From a virus: a DNA stretch of 34,064 bases. The notes below the pieces were generated by a model. The model was not told the origin of the DNA. It saw nothing but the letters and a program-made list of their open reading frames with translations, and searched no databases. The translations under genes were made by a program, and so were the position numbers. This document shows positions 1 to 7,976 of this stretch, piece by piece. The stretch spans positions 1 through 34,064 of IMG/VR virus record IMGVR_UViG_3300032278_000056. One strand, 5' to 3'. How positions within the stretch are numbered: position 1 is the stretch's first letter; every line of letters begins with the position of its first letter.

Positions 1-201
1 TTTGTAACAGACGCAGCAACAGAAATTGGTGGAAGCTCTGCTGTTAAAGCTGCAAAAATGGTTGCTTCGCCAGATAATCTATGGTCAGTTGCTCAGAAGG
101 CCGTAGAAGTTGGTGGTTGGGGGCTTGTTCTTTTTTTCATTGTGCCCATAATTTTGGGGTGGATACTACCGGGTCCGACACAACTAAACAGAAAGAAATG
201 A
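1..201 (+). CDS. Membrane protein, C-terminal part (5' end outside window)
   Basis: Frame 1 is open from the first base to a TGA at 199-201, giving 66 residues with no start codon needed inside the window. The C-terminal half has one strong hydrophobic segment (WGLVLFFIVPIILGWIL) followed by a short polar, basic tail ending NRKK, so it is a membrane protein with a positively charged, probably cytoplasmic, end. The stop overlaps the start of the next gene (ATGA), which indicates translational coupling. Its place upstream of the scaffold gene would fit a holin-like or head-associated membrane protein, but no family is recognised and the missing N-terminus prevents a firm call. Confidence 0.6.
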   Translation, partial: FVTDAATEIGGSSAVKAAKMVASPDNLWSVAQKAVEVGGWGLVLFFIVPIILGWILPGPTQLNRKK

Positions 202-389
202 GCATACTAGGGAACATATCAGATAAATGGCGTGCTTTCTGGAAACCAATACCCCCGGTAGACGATGTCTATGTAAAATGGGAACTCAGGCCAGTTAATT
301 ATCGTCTGACGTCCCATGAAGATGGGCGAATAACTTGGGCAAAAGTAGAGCCTGAAGATGAGATAAACAACTACGGAGGTACTGATTAG
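198..389 (+). CDS. Small hypothetical phage protein (63 aa)
   Basis: The frame is open further upstream, but the ATG at 198 overlaps the previous stop as ATGA and avoids running 120 bases inside the membrane-protein gene, so it is taken as the start. The product begins MSILGNISDKW, contains many aromatic and acidic residues (several Trp and Tyr) and ends NNYGGTD. It has no membrane segment, Cys motif or recognised domain. It lies in a tight rightward string between the membrane protein and another small gene and is probably co-expressed with the capsid genes. Function unknown. Confidence 0.55.
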   Translation: MSILGNISDKWRAFWKPIPPVDDVYVKWELRPVNYRLTSHEDGRITWAKVEPEDEINNYGGTD

Positions 390-392
390 CGC

Positions 393-671
393 ATGGATCA
401 AAAGTCAGCATTGAGGGTGCTCGATACGCTGGAAAGATCGAAGGGGTGGGTATACGTTAAAGACGTAATGAACGAGGAAATACTGACCGCTGCGGCACAG
501 ATAGCCGAGCATAGAAAAATGGATATTGATGAGATCAATTTCCGACGAGGAGCAATTTGGGCTGCACGACAATTGCTCACATTACCTGATCGACTGAGAC
601 TCCGTCTGGAGAACGAGGTCGCTCTAACTTCCGCTAAGGCCGAAATGGAGAAACCAAATGGCACAGACTGA
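393..671 (+). CDS. Small hypothetical protein upstream of scaffold (92 aa)
   Basis: It starts at ATG 393 with GGAGGT at 375-380, a rather long 12-base spacing, and its stop at 669-671 overlaps the scaffold start by 14 bases. The protein is mostly helical and charged. Its C-terminal half (around RRGAIWAARQLLTLPDRL) reads like the short proteins that precede scaffold genes in many podovirus-type clusters. No enzymatic motif is visible. Context suggests a head-assembly accessory protein, but that is inference from position only. Confidence 0.6.
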   Translation: MDQKSALRVLDTLERSKGWVYVKDVMNEEILTAAAQIAEHRKMDIDEINFRRGAIWAARQLLTLPDRLRLRLENEVALTSAKAEMEKPNGTD

Positions 672-1695
672 GAGTAAAGAAGAACAGATGGCAAACGTAG
701 ACCGCATGGCTGCGGCCAGAATGGGTGTTGAACCAGCAACACCGTCAACAAAACCCGATCCTCTGGCAGCCACTGAAGACAAGGATCGCCCCACAGCCCA
801 AGAGAAGGCCGCCTCAGAAGGCGCACCTGAAACAGAAGCTGACAAGCAAAAGAAAGATCCCGTCATTTATGATGTTGAGTTTGGGGAGAATGACACACGC
901 AAACTAACCCCCGGACAAATCAGCGGTACATTCAACCGTTACAGGGATATGAACTACAAACATCAACAGCTAAAACCTGTGATGGATGTAGCTAATGTTC
1001 TGATGGAAAGATTCGGTGGGGATGCTGGTGACGTAGCAAAAGCTATGATAGAAGCAGCAAAAGCAGAGGAATCAAAACAGCGTGGCGAAGTTGGTTCAGA
1101 TACAAATCCAGCAGTTCAGGATGATGTTGGAAATGACTCGCTTAAAGTATGGGAAGACGAAAACGCAGTTAAGCTCCCACCCGGATATAGGGATATTGCT
1201 CAGAACATGCAGGCGCTGCAACAGATGCAACTCCATACACAGCAAATGATGCAGGAAGTTGTTGCAGGCTCACAAGCTGTTGGAGATGCTGCTCGCGCAA
1301 GCGTTTCTGGTGCGAATGACCAAGCTGAAATGGCGTCCAGACAACAGATTGCCAACAATCTTGATCGTGCCCAGCAACACCTGAATCTGCCGGACGAAGC
1401 TGGTCCTGAGTTTATGATGTTTGCTACTGAGATGGGCTTCACACCAGAAGATTTTGTAGATCCTGATCTTACTGTCCGCATCGCAACTGCATTTCGTGAC
1501 TCCCTTCAGTCTGGTGAATACCAGAGAATGAAGGCTATCAACGAACGACGAACAGCCTATACCGGATCAATGGGCGCAGCTCCAACCACAGCCACTACAT
1601 CTGCCGAACCGACAGAAGAAATGGATGACACTTTAGACCGTCTGGCCGCTGCAACTCTGGCTTCGAGGAACCAAGGACTAGACGGAACAGTTTAA
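658..1695 (+). CDS. Scaffolding (capsid assembly) protein
   Basis: The 345-aa product is acidic, rich in Ala, Glu, Gln and Met, and has no hydrophobic core, as expected for a coiled-coil scaffold that organises the capsid shell and then leaves. Residues 1-70 are low-complexity (Thr, Pro, Glu, Lys). A conserved-looking segment (DPVIYDVEFGE, about 68-78, then LTPGQISGTFNRYRDM, about 83-98) is typical of podovirus scaffold-like proteins. A long Gln/Met helix with many QQMQ-type runs follows at about 175-250. The gene sits immediately before the major capsid gene, the classic scaffold position. A second in-frame ATG at 688 is an alternative start. The assignment rests on composition and gene order rather than catalytic residues. 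Confidence 0.75.
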   Translation: MAQTESKEEQMANVDRMAAARMGVEPATPSTKPDPLAATEDKDRPTAQEKAASEGAPETEADKQKKDPVIYDVEFGENDTRKLTPGQISGTFNRYRDMNYKHQQLKPVMDVANVLMERFGGDAGDVAKAMIEAAKAEESKQRGEVGSDTNPAVQDDVGNDSLKVWEDENAVKLPPGYRDIAQNMQALQQMQLHTQQMMQEVVAGSQAVGDAARASVSGANDQAEMASRQQIANNLDRAQQHLNLPDEAGPEFMMFATEMGFTPEDFVDPDLTVRIATAFRDSLQSGEYQRMKAINERRTAYTGSMGAAPTTATTSAEPTEEMDDTLDRLAAATLASRNQGLDGTV

Positions 1696-1697
1696 TC

Positions 1698-1764
1698 GAA
1701 TCGGCTCCGGCCCTATTCTCTTCACCCCGCGCTCCCTCCTCCGTGGATGGGTCGGGGCCGATTC
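1698..1764 (+). terminator. Long-stem hairpin after scaffold gene
   Basis: Three bases after the scaffold stop, bases 1698-1713 pair with 1749-1764 over 16 consecutive positions (two G-U wobbles, the rest Watson-Crick). The 35-base loop is pyrimidine-rich. The 3' side is followed by ACTTTT, a weak U-run. It could be a leaky terminator or an RNA-processing site that sets the scaffold:capsid ratio. The loop is long for a simple rho-independent terminator, so the function is inferred. Confidence 0.5.
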
Positions 1765-1774
1765 ACTTTTAGGG

Positions 1775-1867
1775 ACGAAAAATATTTCGTAAGGGTGTTA
1801 AATCACCACATCAGGCGCTACGGCTCCTGAGTTAAGCGTTCCCGAAACTGCGACGGACATTCCGCAG
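1775..1867 (+). promoter_or_regulatory. Structured leader of the capsid gene: three short hairpins
   Basis: Three inverted repeats lie in the gene-free stretch before the capsid gene: ACGAAA/TTTCGT (1775-1790, 4-base loop), TCAGG...CCTGA (1811-1830, with an inner GC pair and a TACG loop) and CTGC..GGA/TCC..GCAG (1848-1867, three-base bulge). Nothing in 1696-1918 is a convincing ORF. A promoter for the capsid gene could also lie here, but no clear -35/-10 pair was found. Confidence 0.35.
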
Positions 1868-1910
1868 ACGGCAAATCGCAAACTAAACCGTTTAACCTTT
1901 TAACTTTTTT

Positions 1911-1927
1911 AGGAGACCATGATTATG
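1911..1927 (+). promoter_or_regulatory. Strong ribosome binding site deciding the capsid start
   Basis: AGGAG at 1911-1915 follows a T-rich stretch. The first ATG (1919) is only three bases away, too close for normal initiation. The in-frame ATG at 1925 is nine bases away and is preferred. Confidence 0.6.
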
Positions 1928-3106
1928 GCTGCTATCCAAGGTTTACGGGGCACTGGCGAATTTGGCGTCGACTTCCGCCCCAAAAACTACCGTGAGCTAT
2001 TCACGTTGCTGGAGCCAAATGGCACAGCACCGTTAAATGCTCTACTCGCTATGACTCAGGGTGAAGCTACTGACGACCCAGAGTTCAAACACTTCCGTGA
2101 TGAAATGCCAGAGCGGAAGATGAAGATCAATATGTCAGGAACCACCGCTGCAGGTGTAACTGCACTAGTCGTCGATTCATCCGACACGACCAAATTCGTC
2201 GTTAATGGCGCAATTATCGTGAACGTGAATAGTGGCGAAGTTATGCAGGCATCTGCTGACGCATCGTCTCTAACGGCGATTACTGTTGCACGGAATATTG
2301 GGGGCACGACTCTCACTATTGCCGACAATGATGATCTGATCGTTGCAGGCTTTGCAGCTCAAGAAGGTGCCACCAGCCCGACAGCCGTATCATTTGATGC
2401 GGTGGCCGCGTCCAACTATACGCAGATTTTTCGTACAGCTTTCAAAGTGACGGAAACCTTGCGTGCGACGTACCTGCGGACTGGTGACAAGGAAGACGAA
2501 GTAACTCAGAAAGGTCTCAAACTCCACATGAGCGATATTGAACGCGCCATGTTCTGGGGTAAGAAGCACGAGGCCAGTGGTTCCACTGCTCAACCTACTC
2601 GTTACACCGGCGGACTTCTGAATTCGATGACCACCGTACTAGATGCTGACGCGTCTCCGTATGGTTCTGGTGGTATCACCGAAGACGAGTTCGACCAAGC
2701 GTTGATCGAGACCATTTTTGCTTTCGGCTCCAAGCAGAAGATCGCCTTTTGTGGCGCTCGCGTCTGCTCGCTGATGCAGAAGATGGGCAAAGATCGATGG
2801 GCACCGACAGTTGTCGACGGTTCTTATGGCGTGTCTATGACTCGTTATGCAACCTTCGCAGGCGACTTGATGGTCCATCTGCACCCACAGTTCCGTCAGA
2901 TCCCCGGCATGGCCAATTCAATGGTAATTGTTGACCTGCCTTGGGTCCGGTATCGCTACCTTAAAGGACGCGACACTGCCCTTCTGAAAGGCCGTCAGGC
3001 TCCAGACGAAGATGCAGTGAAGCATGAGTACCTGACCGAATGTGGTCTGGAACTCATGCAGGACAAAGTGCACGCGCACATCAAAAACTGGACGGCTCTA
3101 GCTTAA
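1925..3106 (+). CDS. Major capsid protein, SU10/DUF5309 type
   Basis: This 393-aa protein (395 if started at 1919) forms the icosahedral shell. The order of segments matches the DUF5309/SU10 major capsid family of HK97-fold proteins. An N-terminal region (FRPKNYRELFTLLEPNG) leads to target residues near GTAPLNALLAMTQGEATDD. A beta-rich inserted domain (about 80-150) contains a SGEVMQASA strand and an EGATSPTAV exit. A long helix region (GLKLHMSDIERAMFWGKK, GGLLNSM) follows, then the C-terminal block YRYLKGRDTALLKGRQAP followed by EYLTECGLEL. It lies directly after the scaffold and is followed 36 bases later by a strong terminator, so it can be made at high level as its own unit. Family assignment is from recognised segments, not a database search. 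Confidence 0.9.
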   Translation: MAAIQGLRGTGEFGVDFRPKNYRELFTLLEPNGTAPLNALLAMTQGEATDDPEFKHFRDEMPERKMKINMSGTTAAGVTALVVDSSDTTKFVVNGAIIVNVNSGEVMQASADASSLTAITVARNIGGTTLTIADNDDLIVAGFAAQEGATSPTAVSFDAVAASNYTQIFRTAFKVTETLRATYLRTGDKEDEVTQKGLKLHMSDIERAMFWGKKHEASGSTAQPTRYTGGLLNSMTTVLDADASPYGSGGITEDEFDQALIETIFAFGSKQKIAFCGARVCSLMQKMGKDRWAPTVVDGSYGVSMTRYATFAGDLMVHLHPQFRQIPGMANSMVIVDLPWVRYRYLKGRDTALLKGRQAPDEDAVKHEYLTECGLELMQDKVHAHIKNWTALA

Positions 3107-3142
3107 TATAGGGACGACCTTACCCAGCTTTTTGGGCTTAAT

Positions 3143-3178
3143 AAGGGTCACGGCATCTTCGCCGTGGCCCTTTTTTTA
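3143..3178 (+). terminator. Rho-independent terminator after the capsid gene
   Basis: A 12-bp stem (AAGGGTCACGGC at 3143-3154 with GCCGTGGCCCTT at 3161-3172, one G-U wobble) has a six-base loop ATCTTC and runs into seven T residues at 3171-3177. This is a textbook intrinsic terminator and would separate capsid expression from the tail genes. Confidence 0.9.
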
Positions 3179-3190
3179 TGAGGAATGAGC

Positions 3191-3412
3191 ATGACAGCGG
3201 AAAAATCTATAGCACCCGAACAGCCTACTGAAGTTAAATACATCTCGAAAGAAGCCGAGCCGATCAGGTTTGATGTTTCTTATATCGGTGGTGGCTGGAC
3301 ATGTGATGAGAAACAAAACGATGGTCGATTAATTTGGACCGTCCCATCAGATCAAGCCGTGCACTTCGAGAGACATCACTTCTTTAAGATTGGTCGGATC
3401 GTGAGAAAATAA
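3191..3412 (+). CDS. Small hypothetical head-tail region protein (73 aa)
   Basis: ATG 3191 is chosen over ATG 3185 because GAGGA at 3180-3184 touches the first ATG but is six bases from the second. The product has a disordered N-terminus followed by a compact basic and aromatic region (FDVSYIGGGWTCDE, then HFERHHFFKIGRIVRK) likely to be a small beta fold. It lies between the capsid terminator and the adaptor gene, ending three bases before the adaptor start. Position suggests a head-completion or decoration role, but no family is recognised. Confidence 0.6.
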   Translation: MTAEKSIAPEQPTEVKYISKEAEPIRFDVSYIGGGWTCDEKQNDGRLIWTVPSDQAVHFERHHFFKIGRIVRK

Positions 3413-3415
3413 GTA

Positions 3416-3934
3416 ATGGCAGAAGACCGGATTCTAAACCCGCATATACCGGGTACATATAGTCCTCTAGAATCACTGACCATGTCAGCATTGAGACGAT
3501 TCGGCGATTTCCACCCATCAAGTTCGGATGGTGACGTAATCCTGATGTTTCTAGAATTTGGCAACCAGACAATAGACGAAGTCCGAAACCATCCTTATTG
3601 GGACGGCACCGAACTTGATTACTATCGCCACCCACAGGATATAAGAGAAGTAAACGACAACATAATTATTCAAGGTCTGCTTATGCAGTACGCAATACAG
3701 CAGGGCAGCGCTAATGTACAAATTTATGCGCCAGCGTATTACCAGACTCTGAATAAGGAACTTTGGGATCTGTTAAATCGCAAAGATACAGTAAATGGTG
3801 GAGGGGGTGGGAATACAGCGATCAAACTCAGACGGGTCGATGAGTCGGTCCTCAATACCACTAGATCTGGCGCAAAGAAAACGAGTCCTATAACCGGACT
3901 TGATCTAAAAACCACCACTACATCTTCTAGTTAA
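3416..3934 (+). CDS. Head-tail adaptor-like protein
   Basis: This 172-aa protein follows the capsid gene and overlaps the next gene by one base (TAATG), the usual place for the ring protein that joins portal to tail in short-tailed phages. It is helical in its first 115 residues (MSALRRFGDFHP, FGNQTIDEVRNHPYWDG, LLMQYAIQQGSA) and has a KELWDLLNRK helix. The C-terminus is a flexible tail with five consecutive Gly followed by many Thr and Ser. No catalytic motif is present. The adaptor role is inferred from size, order and helical pattern, as in gp4/gp11-like proteins. Confidence 0.6.
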   Translation: MAEDRILNPHIPGTYSPLESLTMSALRRFGDFHPSSSDGDVILMFLEFGNQTIDEVRNHPYWDGTELDYYRHPQDIREVNDNIIIQGLLMQYAIQQGSANVQIYAPAYYQTLNKELWDLLNRKDTVNGGGGGNTAIKLRRVDESVLNTTRSGAKKTSPITGLDLKTTTTSSS

Positions 3935-5439
3935 TGGCATCAAGAATAAAATCCCGATCTGGGGTTGCCATAGAGACGTTCGCTTATGAAACATTCTCTG
4001 GCCTAGATAGCTCTAGAGACGTTCGTTCTCAAGACACCCAGAAAAACCAGTCTTTAATTCGTCTGGACAACGGATATTGTGATTGGCGCGGACAGATCAT
4101 TAGAGATCCGGGGGCAGAGCATCGTGTAGGAACCCATCAAGTAAACCACATTACATTCTATAGCCCTGATAAAACAGCATGGGCAGAAAAAACTGGTGGG
4201 GAAGTAGCTTTTAATACGGATGATGGTATCCGTACTGCCGTTTACCCCATATCAGCTAAAGTAGCCAGCACTGTATTTAATCGGAAGGTTCACTTCGGAG
4301 CTGCCGCCTTACCGATGTACAGTTTTGACGGAGCTAAATGGGAAGCTACGAAATCCCCATCACTTGCTGCAATGGGTCCAGCTTACTTTGCTTCTATTCA
4401 ACGCCGTCTAGCTGTAGCCGGTATGCCGGGTAAGGAAACCGAGGTACACCTCTCTAGAGTTGATAACGATCAGATATTCCCAGATGACGAAGATGATGAT
4501 GAAGTCAGTGTATTAAGAGCTGGCTATATAAACATAGCTAATATCCTAGGAACTGCAGATCAAATCACTGGGATAGCGAGCTTCGAACAAAATCGTCTGG
4601 CTATTTTTACCCAAGACAGGACGTTTATTTATGCTGTAGACCCCAGTATTAATAACTGGTACTTGGACGACAGGGCCAATATAAACATTGGAACCATCTC
4701 CCATAACAGCATTGCCCATGCTGGAACAGATCTATTATTCTGCTCAAGATCAGGTATTCACTCTATAAAAAGATCTGAGGATAACGGAATCCTTGTATTT
4801 AGTGAGTCCATGTCGGGTCGTGTAGAGATTACATATCGAGAACTCGTTTCTCAGGTGGAAGATGTTGAGACAATTTCCGCAGTGTTCGACCAAGACGAAG
4901 GCCAGTACCATGTGTTCTTTCCAATAGCAGGCGGAGAAGATACTAGGCGTTTAACGCTAACTATGAATCCAGAAACTGGCGGTCAAGCACCTAGGTGGAG
5001 CACTGGTGACTTTGTTAAAGGACGATGCGGTGCTTTTCTTGGAGGACAATTTGTACTAGGCACACCGGGTGGTGTTTATGATGTTAAAAAAGTAGAAGAC
5101 ACCACAGATATTGCCCCAGAGATGGTGGTACAAACCCCAATACTCTGGTGTGGTTCTCTTACCAATACCAAAGATTGCTACAGTATATCTATTCAGGCCC
5201 AAGGAACTGGCAATCTTAATATTGAAATGATCGACGAAAATGGCAGGGATTTAGGTTCCTTATTCTTTGATGTTGAGCCATCAGGCGCGGACGACACATT
5301 TATAGGTAGCGTGCCATTATCCGCCCAGTATGAAAGAAAATTGGACATCAGATTCAGAGGCATTCAACTCAAATTTACGACTCAGGCGTCGGGCCTATTC
5401 CGTCTGATCGGATTCGCTATAAACGTACGCGAGACATAA
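3934..5439 (+). CDS. Tail stem/nozzle protein with beta-propeller-like repeats
   Basis: The 501-aa product is beta-rich and built of repeated blade-like segments such as [20 protein letters not shown] and [20 protein letters not shown], each a short hydrophobic strand, a turn and a charged strand. This resembles tail stabilisation/nozzle proteins of podoviruses (P22 gp10-like or tubular protein B-like) that extend the tail tube below the adaptor. An acidic loop (DDEDDDE) lies at about residues 187-193. It overlaps the adaptor by one base and ends one base before the fibre gene, so the three are co-translated. Exact family not confirmed. Confidence 0.65.
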   Translation: MASRIKSRSGVAIETFAYETFSGLDSSRDVRSQDTQKNQSLIRLDNGYCDWRGQIIRDPGAEHRVGTHQVNHITFYSPDKTAWAEKTGGEVAFNTDDGIRTAVYPISAKVASTVFNRKVHFGAAALPMYSFDGAKWEATKSPSLAAMGPAYFASIQRRLAVAGMPGKETEVHLSRVDNDQIFPDDEDDDEVSVLRAGYINIANILGTADQITGIASFEQNRLAIFTQDRTFIYAVDPSINNWYLDDRANINIGTISHNSIAHAGTDLLFCSRSGIHSIKRSEDNGILVFSESMSGRVEITYRELVSQVEDVETISAVFDQDEGQYHVFFPIAGGEDTRRLTLTMNPETGGQAPRWSTGDFVKGRCGAFLGGQFVLGTPGGVYDVKKVEDTTDIAPEMVVQTPILWCGSLTNTKDCYSISIQAQGTGNLNIEMIDENGRDLGSLFFDVEPSGADDTFIGSVPLSAQYERKLDIRFRGIQLKFTTQASGLFRLIGFAINVRET

Positions 5440-5440
5440 T

Positions 5441-7492
5441 ATGGCAAGACTTAGACAACAGTACCCGCAGAACTATGGGTCTACGGGCAATATCAACACC
5501 GAATTTGAGAATATCGTCAGGTATGTAAATGCCGCCGAATTAGGAGATAAGACGGTTGGCGAGCTTCTCGATATATTGTTTACCGAAGCAGGGGTTTTTG
5601 ATGGCCCAATAGAACTAAGGAAAGATTCAAGTGCTGGTATTCAATATAGAGTGGGCACATATTCTGATGCAGAGACAGGCTGGATAAATCTAGTAACTCT
5701 TTCTGAAATTACTGGCGCAGCAGGATCTGTAGTCGGAGAGATCGGTGCTCCTATATTTCATGGGCGAGCCGACTATATTGCGACAGCAAGTCAAACAGCA
5801 TTTGATTATGCCCATGATTCTACCGACACCTTGCTTGTATATGTAGGTGGTGTATTAAAAAGAGAAGGTGCTACTTACGACTACACTACCAGTTCTACAG
5901 GAGGAACCGGCAGCGCCGGAGTTGTTACTTTTAATGCTGGCTTATCTGTAAGTACACTGGTAACTGTTTTCAAAGTAAGAACTACAGCAATAACTGGATA
6001 CACGCGTACAGATTATGTAACTACTGGGGCGCAATCTGTTTTCGCGTTTACCCACGACGAAGATACACAGCTCAATGTATACAAGAATGGCATCCTCCAA
6101 AGAACCGGCGGGTCATACGACTACACCTCTAGCAGCACCTCAAACACTGTCACATTTAATTCTGCTGTAGCTACTGGCAATACAGTAACAATACTGACTG
6201 TAGAGAATGTTGCATCACAGGCTGTAACCGGGATCATGCTGCAGGCTGGTTTTTGTGATACAACTACTGGGTTGGTTGATTTTGGCAAGATCACAATAGA
6301 CAACAATGAGATCCCACAAGGTAAAGTAAATTCTCTAACTACTGATCTTGGATTAAAAGCAAAATTAACAGTCTCTGGAACGACCCCATCTGCTCCATCA
6401 ACTGGAGACTTATGGCACGATTCTTCGACCTCGCCGAATAAACTTAAGTTCTATGATGGGACGCAATGGCTAACTACAAGTCCTGAGTCGTCCTTACCAA
6501 GTTTTTCTGCAACCAACGCATCACAAGCTCTGCACGTAAACGGCACAGGAACTGCTCTTGAATATAAAGCAGTTGATCTTACCAGTGTTGTTGCGGTCTC
6601 AACTAAAGGCGTAGCAAACGGTGTCGCTTCCTTGGATTCAAGTGCACGAATTCCGATTGCTCAGTTACCAGCAGATGTCAGCTCTGAGTCATTTCACGCT
6701 CACCCCAAAGGAACTACAACTGTCAATCAGATGATATTAGAAACAGGTGGCGAAGGATACTCCTCTGCTCCTTCCATAACATTCACTGGTGGTGACGGCT
6801 CTGGTGCAGTTGCAACCACCACTATTAGCGGAAAAGTAGATACTGTAATAGTTAGTGCTGGCGGGTCTGGTTATACCAGCGCACCAACTATTGGATTTAC
6901 TGGCGGCGCTGGTTCTGGTGCTGAAGCAACTGCCTATGTTAATGGCGGAGTAATTATTGGAATAGAAGTCACAAATGGCGGGTCTGGATATACATCCAAA
7001 CCAACTGTAACAATTACTGGCGGCGGCGGATCTGCTGGTGCTGCAATCGTAACAGCAACACTTGGGTTTGTTGATTCAATAACCCTAACTAATGGCGGCG
7101 TTGGATTCACCTCTGCGCCTGTAGTTACTTTCTCCGCGCCTCCAACTGGCGGTACTCTTCCAACAGCCAGAGCACTTATGTTGCATGATCCAACTGCTGC
7201 GAACATTGTAAGGAACGGCAGTTACGATATTAAAACAATCTACAAACAAAAAATAAACTTAGACGCTATACACATCGCACTAACATCTGGCACTTGTGTT
7301 GTCCAGGTTACTGTTGATGGCGCTACCGTTGGAACAACGTACTCTGCTTCTTCTGCGGGTATAACAGCAGCTTTTGCTTCTGCTATAGCAGTTGATTCGA
7401 CATCGTCTGCAAAGAAAATTGGATACGTCATTACAAGCGCATCTAATCCGTCAGACCTAGCAGTCACAATAGCTTCAACTAGACAGAACTAA
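5441..7492 (+). CDS. Tail fibre protein with two repeat families
   Basis: This is a 683-aa fibre likely to bind the host surface. The first 100 residues are the probable virion-attachment region ([13 protein letters not shown], with helices to [13 protein letters not shown]). Residues about 108-263 hold two tandem ~78-residue beta repeats with [13 protein letters not shown] and [13 protein letters not shown] at equivalent positions, a module common in phage fibres. Residues about 434-565 hold four Gly-rich repeats (GG-x-G-Y/F-[TS]-S-x-P pattern). The last ~110 residues ([20 protein letters not shown] onward) are a different beta domain, possibly the receptor-binding tip. The stop overlaps the next start (TAATG). 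No chaperone or autocleavage motif is seen. Confidence 0.85.
   Translation: MARLRQQYPQNYGSTGNINTEFENIVRYVNAAELGDKTVGELLDILFTEAGVFDGPIELRKDSSAGIQYRVGTYSDAETGWINLVTLSEITGAAGSVVGEIGAPIFHGRADYIATASQTAFDYAHDSTDTLLVYVGGVLKREGATYDYTTSSTGGTGSAGVVTFNAGLSVSTLVTVFKVRTTAITGYTRTDYVTTGAQSVFAFTHDEDTQLNVYKNGILQRTGGSYDYTSSSTSNTVTFNSAVATGNTVTILTVENVASQAVTGIMLQAGFCDTTTGLVDFGKITIDNNEIPQGKVNSLTTDLGLKAKLTVSGTTPSAPSTGDLWHDSSTSPNKLKFYDGTQWLTTSPESSLPSFSATNASQALHVNGTGTALEYKAVDLTSVVAVSTKGVANGVASLDSSARIPIAQLPADVSSESFHAHPKGTTTVNQMILETGGEGYSSAPSITFTGGDGSGAVATTTISGKVDTVIVSAGGSGYTSAPTIGFTGGAGSGAEATAYVNGGVIIGIEVTNGGSGYTSKPTVTITGGGGSAGAAIVTATLGFVDSITLTNGGVGFTSAPVVTFSAPPTGGTLPTARALMLHDPTAANIVRNGSYDIKTIYKQKINLDAIHIALTSGTCVVQVTVDGATVGTTYSASSAGITAAFASAIAVDSTSSAKKIGYVITSASNPSDLAVTIASTRQN
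5762..6230 (+). repeat. Two tandem ~235-bp fibre repeats
   Basis: Approximate copies lie at 5762-5998 and 5999-6230. Both encode a segment that begins with DY, has an F(D/A)(Y/F)(A/T)HD turn, the LxVYxxG(V/I)L core, a Y-D-Y-T-(T/S)-S-S-(T/S) strand and a VTFN strand before the joining TG. They are alike mainly at protein level. Confidence 0.75.
6746..7150 (+). repeat. Four Gly-rich ~39-residue repeats in the fibre
   Basis: Units begin at 6746, 6860, 6977 and 7094, giving periods of 114, 117 and 117 bases. Each starts GG-x-G-Y/F-[ST]-S-[AK]-P. In the first three units this is followed by a TGG-x-GS(A)GA-type loop and a valine/isoleucine strand; the fourth is shortened after the S-A-P. Confidence 0.85.
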
Positions 7493-7974
7493 TGACTGGC
7501 GATATAAAACTCATCGATATGCAGATCGAATTGGCGTGCGGTGATGAGGACGCAATTCAATTTTGTCGGATTATTGGACATATGATGCGTCTTGCCGATG
7601 ATCTTGTTGATGGTGAATCTGAGGATCTCAGTTCATCTATGTCCGAACTGTTATACCGAGTATGCGTAGATCTACAGCTCAATCCGTTTTACTTGAAACA
7701 CAGAGAAGTGCTTACTGCTACAGCAGGGGTAGACATCTTGCTTTGGGATGTCAGTAATCACTGGGCAAAGAGTTCAGTTCCCAAGGAGCAGGTTTTTGGT
7801 TTTGTTTATCGCATGGCTGTGAACACGTTTATTACAGTAGGAATGATCTGCGGAGGGATGAGCCATGCTCGTAATATGATCAAGAGAATTTTTGAATTTA
7901 ATCAGTTCCGAGACAATGAAGAGCAGCTTGAAGATTGGATAAAGGAACACCACGAGCTTAGAAAAGAGGCTTAA
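7492..7974 (+). CDS. Small all-helical hypothetical protein after the fibre
   Basis: This 160-aa product is predicted almost wholly helical from its pattern of hydrophobic and charged residues, with no signal peptide. It includes a negatively charged motif ADDLVDGE (about 36-43), a Trp pair in the middle and a charged C-terminal helix (EEQLEDWIKEHHELRKEA). It overlaps the fibre stop by one base and ends two bases before the next gene, so it belongs to the tail/internal-protein translation unit. Possible roles are a fibre chaperone or a small virion or lysis accessory protein, but nothing in the sequence decides this. Confidence 0.6.
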   Translation: MTGDIKLIDMQIELACGDEDAIQFCRIIGHMMRLADDLVDGESEDLSSSMSELLYRVCVDLQLNPFYLKHREVLTATAGVDILLWDVSNHWAKSSVPKEQVFGFVYRMAVNTFITVGMICGGMSHARNMIKRIFEFNQFRDNEEQLEDWIKEHHELRKEA

Positions 7975-7976
7975 TT

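Noticed and set aside
398-866. Antisense ORFs opposite the scaffold gene start
   Set aside because: Compositionally they are shadows of the sense genes and lack starts with ribosome sites.
3121-3140. CCCA/TGGG hairpin as a second terminator
   Set aside because: Only 4 bp; the full terminator 10 bases downstream explains the region.
7492-7974. ADDLVDGE as an isoprenoid-synthase DDxxD motif
   Set aside because: A second Asp motif and the expected length are missing, and the context is structural; likely chance similarity.
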